In this document: positions 1-9,811 of the stretch, one piece after another
How the letters are laid out: every line of letters starts with the position of its first letter
Position numbering within the stretch: position 1 is the stretch's first letter
NCBI RefSeq assembly: GCF_002104995.1
Contig: NW_024468256.1
Location: 516,001-580,000 of the forward strand
DNA: 64,000 nt
Reading direction: 5' to 3'
From: Linderina pennispora
Taxonomy: Eukaryota > Kickxellomycota > Kickxellomycetes > Kickxellales > Kickxellaceae
Made by a program: the position numbers and the translations under genes
Notes under the pieces: model-generated
Databases searched by the model: none
What the model was told of the DNA's origin: nothing
The model's input: only the letters and a program-made list of their open reading frames with translations

Positions 1-1448
1 GTGATGCTTGACAGGGATGTAGTGTACGAGATTTAGTACATAAGCTCGAGGATGCTGTTGCAGAATTCGTTCGTGAAGGAATGCCTGCATCACAGCCGAT
101 TCTGCAGACACGAACACACGAACATCCTTGCTTGGTGGAGGGCTTGGCATGAAGGCGATAACATTGGCAACAAATCTTGGAATGGGCGTCACTAGAGCAG
201 GTGCTCCATGTCCGAAATCTGCGTCATACATTCTGAATCTGGTTTGGTTTGACACAAGCAAGTTTGCTCTGTGCGAGGCTGCGTATGCCATGGGCCGAGT
301 GAAGCCGGTTGGATGCAAATTAATCAAGTCAATGAACCCAGCAATGAGAGGGGCATCGAGGTCATCGACTGCTCGACGTACTGACTCGACGACTGTCGCT
401 AGGGACTCTATAGTTGTCGGCATTTCGACCTGCTCGAGACTGTTCAGGATGGACTGCGAGGTTAACGCGTTTCCCGAGTAGTCTATATCCGCCATGCCAA
501 TGCGGTGGCGAATATCACAGATAAGGGCAATGCCTTGCTCAGTCTCTCGGTTGAGCAGCCTGCCAAACATAGTCTGGGTAGATTTTCTGCGCCTGTGCCA
601 TCGTCTTGGCAATAAGCGCTGTAAGCAGATCATTGTCAGAAACACGCATACCGCTGGAGACATGTCTCAGAACCTGCTGGCGCTAGCACATCGAGCTTTT
701 GGCGAGTAGCAAGGAATGTATGCCCATCAGCACTAGCCACATTCATTGCCTTGTCCAGGATCCTTCCACGCGAGTTTGGAGACAGCCAGGCCAGAAACGT
801 CGCAGGTATAGTCGGTGTTGTATACAGCTTTTGAATGAAGTCGCATTGCTCGCGGCGCTCCTCGGACAAGTGACTATCAATCTCTGAGCGGTCGAAGCAG
901 GGAGAAGGGACGTCAGCCTCAGGATTTCTTGTCAGTTCAGCCCAGCGGTTCACAAAACCAAAGAATCCTATCCCATCAACGACATAGTGTGGGATGTTGA
1001 CAAGCAGGATCGCGCCGCTGTTGTTCTTTAGTCTCACGACATGCACATTCAGCAGCTTCAGGCTCCCATCTGCTCCAGCGCGCGCAATTGGGCCGACAGT
1101 GGCCACCCCGCTTGGCCACGTGTCGGCGCTGAACTGTGCTGCTTTTATTGCGCTGTAGCTGATATTGTCGACAGCTGTCTCGAGGTACTCGGGCATGTTC
1201 AAATCGTCCTTATCAACCACCACCTTGGCTTGGCCATGGCCATCCATGCGGATATATCCTGCAAGTATCGGGTACTTTGCCAGTGTCTTGTAGAAAGCAG
1301 TGCGCAAAGCGTCGGAGTCCATAAAGTCAGGGCTTCCATCGGAGTTCTCATAAAAGAATATGTAAGGGATATTACTGAACGATGTTTGCGTGTCCAGGAC
1401 TGAGAGCGGGAATCCTTGAGACTCGACAGTACTTAAAAAGCCGTCCAT
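1..1448 (-). CDS. BAHD/HXXXD-family acyltransferase (frame-broken, 3' end outside window)
   Basis: Transferase-family (PF02458-type) enzyme expected to move an acyl group from acyl-CoA to an alcohol or amine. The start is the ATG at 1448. The N-terminal half carries HYVVDG (about 975-992), the HxxxD catalytic motif, within a typical NIPHYVVDGIGF context. The C-terminal half carries DADFGHG, a variant of the family DFGWG motif, ending near VHYIPVKHH at the window edge. The roughly 480 codons match family length. Two single-base shifts interrupt the frame, near 665 (after APAGSE, before SSGMRVSDND) and near 580 (after AQKIY, before MFGRLLNRE). Both are cured by deleting one base, so this is probably an intact gene with sequence errors; a pseudogene remains possible. 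Substrate unknown; fungal relatives include trichothecene 3-O-acetyltransferase-like proteins. Confidence 0.75.
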
Positions 1449-1722
1449 GAGAGTATACAGGTTAGCAAAGTAGTAGGGAGAGATATGCAGAAAGCAGCTT
1501 GCGCATCCAAGGGCGGTTGCTGCTTTATAAATGTCAGGCAGGTGCTGGAAGGCATGGCCCAGCAAACAGTCGTCTTGCTTACGGCAACCACGGCGATACA
1601 CGGGAATCCCCTTGGAAAATTTGCTCGCAGCCAAGAAATCAACGATGCCAGTCAGCTTAATGTCTACAGCGTTTCTTGCATTAAGCAGCATAAATCGGCA
1701 CATTTGATTTTTAGCTAACAAG
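1449..1722. other. Intergenic, upstream of the acyltransferase
   Basis: No convincing gene. The minus-strand frame of the acyltransferase stays open upstream of 1448, but its composition is not protein-like and no conserved block is visible. Confidence 0.5.
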
Positions 1723-2960
1723 CTATACCCGCTTGGCCCGCTTCGACACCCTTGTAGGCAGAGCGGTTGCAGCACCAGTAGCAGAGGCTGGATGATTTGC
1801 TGGCGTGGCAGCCCTCGGCACGGGGCGCCTACGACGCGCCTTGGGCTTGGTAGCAGCCTTGGCTGCACTTTGCATATGGGCCGTCTCTGCCGGGCGCTCT
1901 GGCGATATTGGTCGTTTGCGCAAGGCATGGCCGCCGACAATGACGGCCGCAATGGCAGTGTCTTCCACAGCCGGCGCCTCAGCCTTGCGGTTTGCGGGCA
2001 GGCGGCCAGGTCTGCGTGTACTCTGAGGCGGCTTCGACACAGGTGCTTTCAGCGGAGCGGCCTGGTGTCCTCGATCCGATCTCTGATGCTGTTGCGTGAC
2101 GATGCCGACAGTCTGGTCACTGCTCGGCACACGACTGACAGACTGAGACGGAGCGGATGCTCCTGGCTTTCTCTGTCGGGGATGGTGCATGGCGAGGGGT
2201 GCTGGTAGTCGACAGGCTTCTGGCTGAGGCTAGGGATTGAAGGCTTGCGAGATGGCGCCCTAAGGTTTGCTGTTGACAAAAGGATACTCTCGTCTTCGAC
2301 CACAGGCTGACTTAGCGCGCGAAGCTCCACCTGCTCGGTAGTATCCGCATGCTCCGTCCCGCTGTCTACTCTCTCTCCAAGCTTGGTGGCTGGCGGTATA
2401 GTGGTGATGTCTGCAACGTGAGACTTTGGGTTTCCAGTATTGCCCTCGCTAGCAGCATCGGCAGGAATGCTGGAGGCATCGATTGTCTCCCAGTCCTGAT
2501 CCAGCGGTACCGGGCGAGGTGGGTAGGCATGCTTTGCTGCGGGTCACTGGCGGCATAGCGTCCACGAGCAGAACCGAAGCTGAAAATACCCTTGCGAGTC
2601 CTGGCCGCTGTGGGCGTTGCGCTACGCAGTGCTGGTGTTGAAAGTGGTGGATGCATACTGCCCAATGTATTCACTGAGAAAAATGTCCGAGTGAAGATGA
2701 AGGGGCAGCAGCAGAGTCCGCCGGTCTTGACGCGTTGTTGCCAGCAAGCCGCTTTGGTGGGGCACGTGGCAGGCTCGCGTGATTGCCGCCATCCTCCTCC
2801 TGTGCGCTAAGATTGGACGGTGATGGCGGCTGCACATGGCCACTAGTCATAGGCACCAGCAGCAATGATGAGGTCAACGCTTCAGGACACACCACAATGC
2901 ACGCTGTGATCGTGCTGAGGACAGTGGGTGGCCAGGTCCCTCTACCACTTGACATACCGA
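1723..2960 (-). CDS. Ser/Pro/basic low-complexity protein with GG-x-ALRKR C-terminal motif (frame-broken)
   Basis: Not recognised as a known family. Overlapping minus-strand frames each look coding over a limited span. In order they contain PPKRLAGNNASRPADSAAAP, SEYIGQYASTTFN, ARTRKGIFSFGSARGRY, PLDQDWETIDASSIPAD, RKPSIPSLSQKPVDYQHP, and a basic tail that includes VGGHALRKRPISPERP and ends RVSKRAKRV. Successive single-base shifts would join them. The GG-x-ALRKR motif is shared with the C-terminus of the neighbouring ORF (3149-4552), and the underlying DNA is similar (around 1905-1935 and 3180-3215), so the two tails are probably duplicates. The N-terminus is not resolved; a GTATGT at about 2960 could be a donor site. 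It may be a real gene damaged by sequence errors or a decayed paralogue. Confidence 0.45.
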
Positions 2961-3148
2961 ACAATCCGTTCAGGAGAAAATTCTCACTGTACTCGCCCTG
3001 GACATTGGACACTAGTTCACTAGACTCTCTGGTTACTTCCAGGAGATAGGATGGAGAAAGAGAAAAACTATATTGACATTGGAATATTAATTACAGCCGG
3101 CGCCGCACACTCGCAAATCGCGAGGGGGCAGCCTGGCCTGCGGACACT

Positions 3149-4552
3149 CTAGGGCGCCGCTTTCTTTGGGCGGACAGGTGGCACCTGCCGCTTGCGCAAG
3201 GCATAGCCGCCGACATTGGTGGCTGCCTGCGCAGGTGGGGTCGGGCTCGCCGGCACCCAGCCTTGCCACGACGACCGCCGGCGCCGCAGCGAGGCAGCCG
3301 TCTGGCGACGGCGCCGACGGTCCTGCAGCCTATGAATGCGGTCCCGGCGGCTAATGATCTCTTCGATGCTGGTGTTGGAAATGTCCAACACCTCCGCCTC
3401 AGGATCGGGTGCCGGCGCTTCGGTTGGCTTCGCACCAAAATTCAGACCGAGGGACCGGAACCGCCTGCGCTCATGCACCGGTGTGTCAAAGTCGAGGCGC
3501 GAAAACGCTGCGTTGCTCTTCTTCGGCGTTGCGTCTGGCTTCTCCGGTGTCGCTGTGGGGGCTGCGCCAGTGTCGGCCGCCAAGTCGCTCGTGTTGTCCA
3601 TATTGGTTGCACTGATTCGGGCCTGCAGCTCGGCCTGCTCGCGCAAAAGAACCTCGGATGCCGACAGACGCTTACGCGGGTCCCTGCGAGGACGTTTCGC
3701 CGATGGATCGACGGCCTCCGATGTCGAGCTGCGGCTGCCGCGGTCCCTGGGCGCCGGTCGCTTTACACCCTTGCGCGGAGGCGTTACTGCGTCCCAGTTT
3801 TTGTCGAGCTCGTCCAGTGCCTTCTCACTGTCCTCATCGTCTTCACGGTCCTCGTCAATGTCGTTCAGCACCGATCCTTGGATCTGCTTGACCTTCTCCA
3901 CCCCCAGCTGCACTGCTTCCGCTAGCCCTAGTGCTGGAGTAATCGCCTGCGCAATGCTGGATTCGGGCAGCGGCACAGGGTTCACGCCGTCATCAATCTC
4001 CTCCATGGGTTTCTCCTCGACTGGTGACTCCTTCTTCGCAGACTTTTTGTTGAAGAACTGGGGCACATCCTCGCCAAGTGCCGCAGCCATTGCTGCGATC
4101 GAAGCGTCAATGTCCTCCAGGGAATAGGACTCTTCCTTTGCCTCCTCTGGAGATGACGGGATCGTGACCCGGCGGTCCTTCCGCAGCTTGCGGATGCGTC
4201 TCACCGGGCTACCCAAAGGTCCGCTGGATGGTGCTCCAAGTGGCGACGGCGCCACAGCTACACTTGCCCGCAGCATCTGCCGTGGCGACCCTGGCAGCGG
4301 GGACGCACCGAGTGGTGATGCTGGCAGCGGCGAGGCTGGCGGTGACTCGTCAGCTGTTAGCACATTCTTCGCCAAAACATCGCTGTCCATGGTTGATCTG
4401 CGTCTGCGCTCAGAGGCGCGCAAGCTGCGGCGCCGGCGCTGACGGCCGTTCAAGGTGGCAGGGGAAGTGATCATGCTCGGGCTGGCCGACGGAGCATCGG
4501 CTGCCAGATCGCTGGAACTGACAGTGGAGCTGGCGGGACTCTCTTCAGTCAC
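3149..4552 (-). CDS. Ser/Pro/Arg-rich basic protein; possibly the C-terminal half of the Ki-67-like protein
   Basis: An open frame of about 467 codons rich in Ser, Pro, Arg and Glu, with no globular domain recognised. Visible elements are basic clusters (NGRQRRRRSLRASERRRR), a possible RVxF-like DRRVTI, an acidic stretch (NDIDEDREDDEDSE), Arg-rich helices (ISRRDRIHRLQDRRRRRQ) and the terminal GGYALRKRQVPPVRPKK. The first in-frame ATG is at 4474, yet the frame stays open and protein-like upstream of it, into the end of the Ki-67-like gene that stops at 4618. Either this is a separate gene starting at 4474 only 143 nt after its neighbour, or it is the continuation of the Ki-67-like protein beyond a frame error. 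The composition suits a chromatin or nucleolar protein; function is not established. Confidence 0.6.
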   Translation of the reverse strand: MTEESPASSTVSSSDLAADAPSASPSMITSPATLNGRQRRRRSLRASERRRRSTMDSDVLAKNVLTADESPPASPLPASPLGASPLPGSPRQMLRASVAVAPSPLGAPSSGPLGSPVRRIRKLRKDRRVTIPSSPEEAKEESYSLEDIDASIAAMAAALGEDVPQFFNKKSAKKESPVEEKPMEEIDDGVNPVPLPESSIAQAITPALGLAEAVQLGVEKVKQIQGSVLNDIDEDREDDEDSEKALDELDKNWDAVTPPRKGVKRPAPRDRGSRSSTSEAVDPSAKRPRRDPRKRLSASEVLLREQAELQARISATNMDNTSDLAADTGAAPTATPEKPDATPKKSNAAFSRLDFDTPVHERRRFRSLGLNFGAKPTEAPAPDPEAEVLDISNTSIEEIISRRDRIHRLQDRRRRRQTAASLRRRRSSWQGWVPASPTPPAQAATNVGGYALRKRQVPPVRPKKAAP

Positions 4553-4617
4553 AGAGGCAATAGCTGAGAGATACTGATGCGTTATGCGTCTGCGTGACAG
4601 CCTAGGGTGCCAGCAGA

Positions 4618-6689
4618 CTATCGATACCCGCTGAATCCGGCTGAGTTGACAGTGGCGAATTGGGCGAAGCTGCCGATCAGCGACGTGTTGCCGGTGTAAG
4701 CCCCAGGCGACCCACGGAGCAACACATGGCTGCCGAAAACGCCTGGGTGCGGGGTCGAGATCTGCACAAACTCCGGGGTCTGACGCAGAATGCTGGCTGC
4801 ACCGGGGGCCATCTGCATCGGCGTTCCGCGGCGCAGCGGGGTTGCTGGCGGTTCATGGGTGTCAAACAGCTCGGGAGACAGCGGGGGTCCAAATCTGACG
4901 CTTTTGCGCGGGGGCGTGCCCTCGTCATCTGTCAGATGGTGCCGCTTCCTAGTCAGCAACCCCTGCGATGCCCGGCCATTACTGGCTGCTACAGGGGCTG
5001 GCTGTTCGTCCTCGCTCTCTGACTCTGGTTCGGGCTCCGTCGGCACCTCGTCACTGCTGTCGCCTTCGGTGGTCTGGCCATTCGACACAGCCATCGGCCC
5101 AGTGCACGGTGGTAGATACGACAGGGACTCTGGACAGAGTCTGCGAGCTGCTGCGAACGGTCCTCCGCTTGACCATGTGCGCTTTAGTGGTGATGTCATG
5201 CTTGGCATAGCGCTGCGCCGATGCATTTCTGCCTGGGGCTGCTGCTTCTCGCCTGACACGCTCACCAATTTAGTAGCAGCATCAACCGGGTCCAGTGCTT
5301 TGTCCTTCTCCTGCTCCTTGCGCTGGCTACGCAACTGCATCGTCATCCGCTTCCTTTGTAGGGTGGGTGATTTGGTGAAGGCTGACTCAGCATTGGCTCC
5401 AATCGTCACGCGCGACGTCTTATCCTCAGAACCGTACGCTGAAGCAGTAGACTTCATGGGGAGTGTCGAAGCGGATGAACTGCTTTGGGCCGGTGTAATC
5501 AATTCCTGCGGCTGAGATAGCATCACAGGATGCACGTCGACACCAGGGTCTCTGGAGTTCTTAAGCCCGTCCATAAACTGCGGCACAGATGTCCGACGCT
5601 GCAAAAGGCATGCTGCAGACTCTTTGCCCTCGCTTTGTGCAGTACCATTCTCGAGGAGCCGAGCGCGTTTCCGGCCTGATACCGGTGTGGTGAGCTGTGG
5701 ACGGCGAGATCCCACATTGGACCCCTTTATGATCTGGGCCGCTTCATCCGCCCGCCGCTCATCTCCATCTCCATCGTCATGTGGTGTCGAAGGCACAGAG
5801 CGCTTCCGCGAGGTGCCCTCTCCAAGATCATCAAACAAATCTGCTGGCGGTGACTCTTCAGTAAGATCAGCCTCGCTACCAACCGCGTCAGCACCTTGCC
5901 GGCTGCGTGGTCCGCTGGGCTTCCGTGGCTGATCGTCGGACTCGGAGTAGAACAGGTTCCATCTGTCGATCTTTGCTTTAATGTCCGCCGCCCGCAGCGC
6001 ACATCTCACTAGTCTTGCCCGCTGCTGTGTCCGTCCCTCCGAAAGAGGCATCGGCTTTGCACGCACTGTGGGAGTCGTCGGACTCGCGCTCTCCGGGCCA
6101 TCAGCGCGCCGGTGCTGGCGTGGTACGGGCTCTGTTTGTGGAGTTTGTGGAAGCGATCCGATGTCAATGCGGGTACCGGGCGGAGTCGCTGTTTCGGTAT
6201 AGCTCATGGTTGGTTTTTCATATCGCAGAGATCGACCGGCGATTGTGATGATATCGCCATATCGAAGAACGCGTTGCTGGCCAAGTGCAAGAAATTGCCC
6301 ACCGACAATCGTTTTGTTTGAACTCAGGTTGGTCAGGGTAACCTACGTAGAGAGAACATGAATTAGTAGGAATGCGTTGTGCATTTCAAAAATGTACTGC
6401 GCATTTCAACTTACCTTCCTGCCAACAACCCGGATAGCACAATGCTCCTTTGACACCTTAAGGTTTGGGATACGGATGTTACATGTATCTTGCCTATAAA
6501 TAAAGCCACCGGTGTTGTTGAGCACATGCACACAAATGAGTTTCTGAATTCGGCTTTATCTCAGCACCTCTGCATTCGCTATAAACCTTACCTTCCAATG
6601 GTCACCCGTGTCTCGGTAAGGGGGTAGACTTTGCCGTCCCCACCAGAGGGCTTGATAATAACGATAAAGCCGTATAGAGGCACACCCAT
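4618..6689 (-). CDS. Ki-67-like protein: N-terminal FHA domain plus Ki-67/Repo-Man-type PP1-docking module
   Basis: Three exons: 6689-6592, 6493-6415 and 6342-4618 (introns of 98 and 72 nt with GTAAGG/GTAAGT donors and TAG acceptors), giving 633 residues. Residues about 1-103 form an FHA domain: GFIVIIKPSGGDGKVYPL, then TIGRQDTCNIRIPNLKVSKE followed by HC (the GR and SxxH phosphopeptide-binding signature), NLSSNKTIVGG in place of the usual NG, and YGDIITIAGRSLRYE. The middle is low-complexity Ser/Pro/basic. Residues about 539-570 carry KSVRFGPPLSPELFD followed by PPATPLRRGTP, which matches the RVxF plus PELFD..PPxTPLRRG layout through which animal Ki-67 and Repo-Man bind PP1. In animals Ki-67 coats mitotic chromosomes and organises the perinucleolar region. 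Divergent from Ubc12; the adjacent downstream ORF may be its continuation. Confidence 0.8.
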
Positions 6690-7110
6690 GCTTGCTTACG
6701 ACAAATTTTGCTGTGTGAATAATGATAAAAATGTGGGGGAGGAAGCGGAGGAGAGAGGAAAAGAAAAAGGCGCCTTCGTCGCCCAGCCGCGATGGGATGT
6801 CGCTGATTCAAAAAAAACGTACACAAAGCGCGCCCCGTGATGCCAGGAATGATTCCTGCGCGTTCATTGGCCCCCGCTTGTTTGTCGCCCAAAGTGGACA
6901 GGCTTGATCACCCCAGCGGATGTAATCATCAGCGGACAGCTCGGAGCGAGTTTTTGGCTTTGGCCAGTGCCACTAGCTGTGCCGTGGGTCGTTTCTTTCA
7001 AGTTCCTTTCGTCTTCTACTCGCTTTGCCTGCTTCCTTTGCTTCCTGTCTCGAATTAGCGTACACACCCTCTTTTCCTTTGCATTTGTCTATACCTACTT
7101 GACTGCCACC
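6690..7110. promoter_or_regulatory. Divergent promoter region between the Ki-67-like gene and Ubc12
   Basis: About 420 nt with no gene. Near Ubc12 there is a pyrimidine-rich leader (TTTCTTTC, CTTCCTTTGCTTCC) ending in a GCCACC context at the ATG. No clear TATA box seen. Confidence 0.5.
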
Positions 7111-7752
7111 ATGCTCAAGATTTGGTCAATGAAGAAGGACCAGGCTGCGGCCGAGAAGAAGAAGCCCAAGGTCACGGCTGCGCACATTCGTCTTCAGAAG
7201 GACATGGGCGAGCTCCAGCTTGACCGGAACACGACAATGTCATTCCCGGACCCTAAGGACCGGCTCAACTTTGTTGTTGCCTACAGGCCCCCTACGGGTA
7301 TGTATATGCACCATGCATTTTATTGCAATGCGTGCAGCACACGTACAGAGCAGGTCGTACTAAATAGACTTTCCCCTTATTAATTAATTTCCTCTGTAGG
7401 CATCTATAGAGGCGGGGAGTTCAAGTTCACATTCGCTGTCAGCCAGAACTACCCACATGAGGCGCCCAAGGTCCTGTGCACACAAAAAATCTACCACCCG
7501 AACATTGACACCGAAGGACACGTCTGCCTCAACATCCTGCGCGAGGACTGGAAGCCGGTGCTGAACATCAAGTCTATCATTTTTGGCCTGCAGATGCTAT
7601 TCCTGGCACCTAACCCTGAGGACCCGCTGAACAAGGAGGCGGCCGAGCACATGTTTAACAACCGGGGGGACTTTGAGATGGCAGTCTCGCGCACCATGAA
7701 CGGCGGGTTCCTCCACAATATCCACTACGACAACGTACACTACCGCGACTAA
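7111..7752 (+). CDS. UBC12: NEDD8-conjugating enzyme E2 Ubc12 (UBE2M)
   Basis: E2 that carries NEDD8/Rub1 from its E1 to cullins. Exons 7111-7297 and 7400-7752 (102-nt intron, GTATGT donor and GTAG acceptor) encode 179 residues. The N-terminal extension [11 protein letters not shown] resembles the Ubc12-specific peptide that docks on the NEDD8 E1, which supports this start; GCCACC precedes the ATG. The UBC fold follows: [36 protein letters not shown], and the catalytic cysteine in [15 protein letters not shown]. It ends NVHYRD. Length and motifs are typical. It should act in the cytosol and nucleus in cullin-RING ligase activation. Confidence 0.95.
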
Positions 7753-8220
7753 GGGCCGCGCCATTGTGTCTGTTTACGGTTTCATGTTTGACAGTAATTT
7801 CACTTTCTGGATTGATTTCTAGGCGGGTCCCTGGAGCAATTGTATGCTCAGCGCCGGTATGTGCGGAATAAACGTAGACGTGTAGAGTGTGGAGTCAGAC
7901 AGCCGCAACGTAGGGTGCACCCATCAGATGACACTTAGTGCTGGATCACGGCCTAATCAAGACAGATCTAGGCCATGCCGATTTTGTTTACGGTTTTTCA
8001 CGCTCGAGCACCATACTGAAAAGCCGGGCGGTTTCGCGTTTTACAGACGCTGCCTCTTTTTTCGCACTCTTTTCGAGATTATTTTAATTATTTTACACTC
8101 TTTTGCTGTATACACCAGCGCGTTTTATTTTGCTCAATTCACAGCTCCTTCAGCCCGCAATGATTCAAACAAAGGACGCATTCCCGCCGCCAGGCAATCG
8201 ATCGCTTTTGAAGCAGGGCA
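7753..8220. other. Intergenic between Ubc12 and Dsn1
   Basis: No gene seen. An ATG at 8160 opens a short frame (MIQTKDAFPPPGNRSLLKQG) that would join the Dsn1 frame if one base were removed, so the true Dsn1 start may lie here. Confidence 0.45.
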
Positions 8221-9679
8221 ATGACCACGGATTTATATTTCGTCCGCGGAGCCGCCCCTACTGCGACTCCCAGGGTCGTGAGAGCAGCTGGCCAAACACC
8301 ACGCTCGAGGGTCCCCGTAGGCAAACTAGCGCTGTCTATGAAGCGGCCAGTTGATGTGAACAGCGCCGGCCGCCTGCATTTCCCAGAGGCCAAGCGGCGG
8401 TTGACCTCTGCGATTGCCTCTGCATCTAGAGTGGGCGCGAGTAGCCAAACGTCTGAAGGGACAAAGGACTTGTTTGTTGACGAAATTGTCAGCGTGCCTG
8501 TCCGCAAGCCAACGCAGCCCACACCACTGATTCCTCGCACACGCAACCGCTTGTTCGAGCCCTCCACACCAGCAACTGATGCAACACCGGCACAAAATGG
8601 AAGCGTGAGCAGACGGCGTCGCAGTTCCTATACTCGCCATCGTGCGTCGGGGATGGGGGACGACGGCGACGACAGCCGGTCCAGACGCAAGTCAGCCCGC
8701 AAATCAACACTGGGCCGTCGCCGTTCCACATTTTCGATGCGCGGAAAGCGCGCTTCTTCGATTGGTGGTGGATTCAAGGCGCTTCCGCACGACTCGGTTG
8801 ACTCAGCTGACCTGTACCGGCATATCTCGCCTGAGCTTCCCGAGCCCATTCGTCTGCGGCAGCTTCTTGCCTGGTGCTCAATGCGCCTGGCACCAAAGAC
8901 CCCGTGGCTAGAGGATCTGCCGGAGCCTGCACAAAATTTGCTGAGCAACGCATTAAAGGAGGCAGTCGACGAAGTGCATTCCGCGTTTCAGAAGGGTGAG
9001 ATCGTGACGTCGTGGTACCACAGACCAGTCAATACAGATGATATGGCTGATCAAGGCGATGTAGAGCTGCAGCCACATCCAGAGAATATCTCCAATCAGA
9101 GAGCGAAAGAAGAGCTGCTGGCGCGGATTGCAAAGCTCAAGGCGGAGGATGACTCGTGGGTCGAGGAGCGGAATCGTGCCTGTGCAGAACACGCGGAAGC
9201 AATCGATCGGCTACCCTCGTCAGTCCGCTCGCTTTCGCCATCAACAGCCAGATCTGCTAGCACAAAACAGCAGCCCGTCATTGAGCCTATCAATCGAGTC
9301 AGCACGACCACAGACTGGGCAGCAGTGGACCAGGTACCAGAAGCAGCAAAATACGTTGAGGAGTCCTCTACCGATGTTATAAAGAGCGAAATTGTGGCAG
9401 CTGAGGAGCAGATGGACCGGGCGACAAAAGAAATTGAATTGCAGCTAGACGCGTTCCATATCGACATGCATCCGGTACAAGGAGCTGCATAAGGAGGCGG
9501 CCGAGCAATGTGCCAGGCTGTCAGCTAACTTGAGCTTCTCGATGGCGCAGCGGCGAACCAAAGCACAGGTCGTGGCATCTAAACCCCGCCCAGTATCGGC
9601 GAATCCCGACGATGAGGAGGCTGATCCAACACGCGACCTGCTCCGAGCGCTGTCAGCGGCATTGTGTCGAGCAAATTGA
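8221..9679 (+). CDS. DSN1: Kinetochore MIND/Mis12-complex subunit Dsn1/Mis13
   Basis: Structural kinetochore protein that links the inner kinetochore to Ndc80 and KNL1. The diagnostic block is at residues about 170-225: basic RRRSTFSMRGKRASSIGGGF (Aurora B-type Ser sites and the autoinhibitory basic motif), then ALPHDSV and LYRHISPELPEPIRLRQLL, followed by AWC. The C-terminal half is helical/coiled-coil (KEELLARIAKLKAEDDSWVE; VAAEEQMDRATKEIELQLDA). One base shift near 9471 ends the frame early (stop at 9492); in the next frame ELHKEAAEQCARLSANLSF continues to DPTRDLLRALSAALCRAN, the conserved Mis13 tail. With one base removed the gene has exactly 486 codons. The start could be further upstream (8160). 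Confidence 0.88.
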
Positions 9680-9811
9680 GTGCTATATTTCGCTGGCCAT
9701 TCACAATATATCATTTTGAATTGCCCACCCTGTCTTGGCACCAGGTAGCCGTTTCGAAGACTGTAAGGCGTTCACCGTTAAACAAATAGTGTCTATATTT
9801 CACATTACATA

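Noticed and set aside
4552-4640. An intron joining the Ki-67-like gene to the downstream ORF
   Set aside because: A GTATCG donor with CATCAG or CTCTCAG acceptors exists, but neither splice keeps the downstream frame open.
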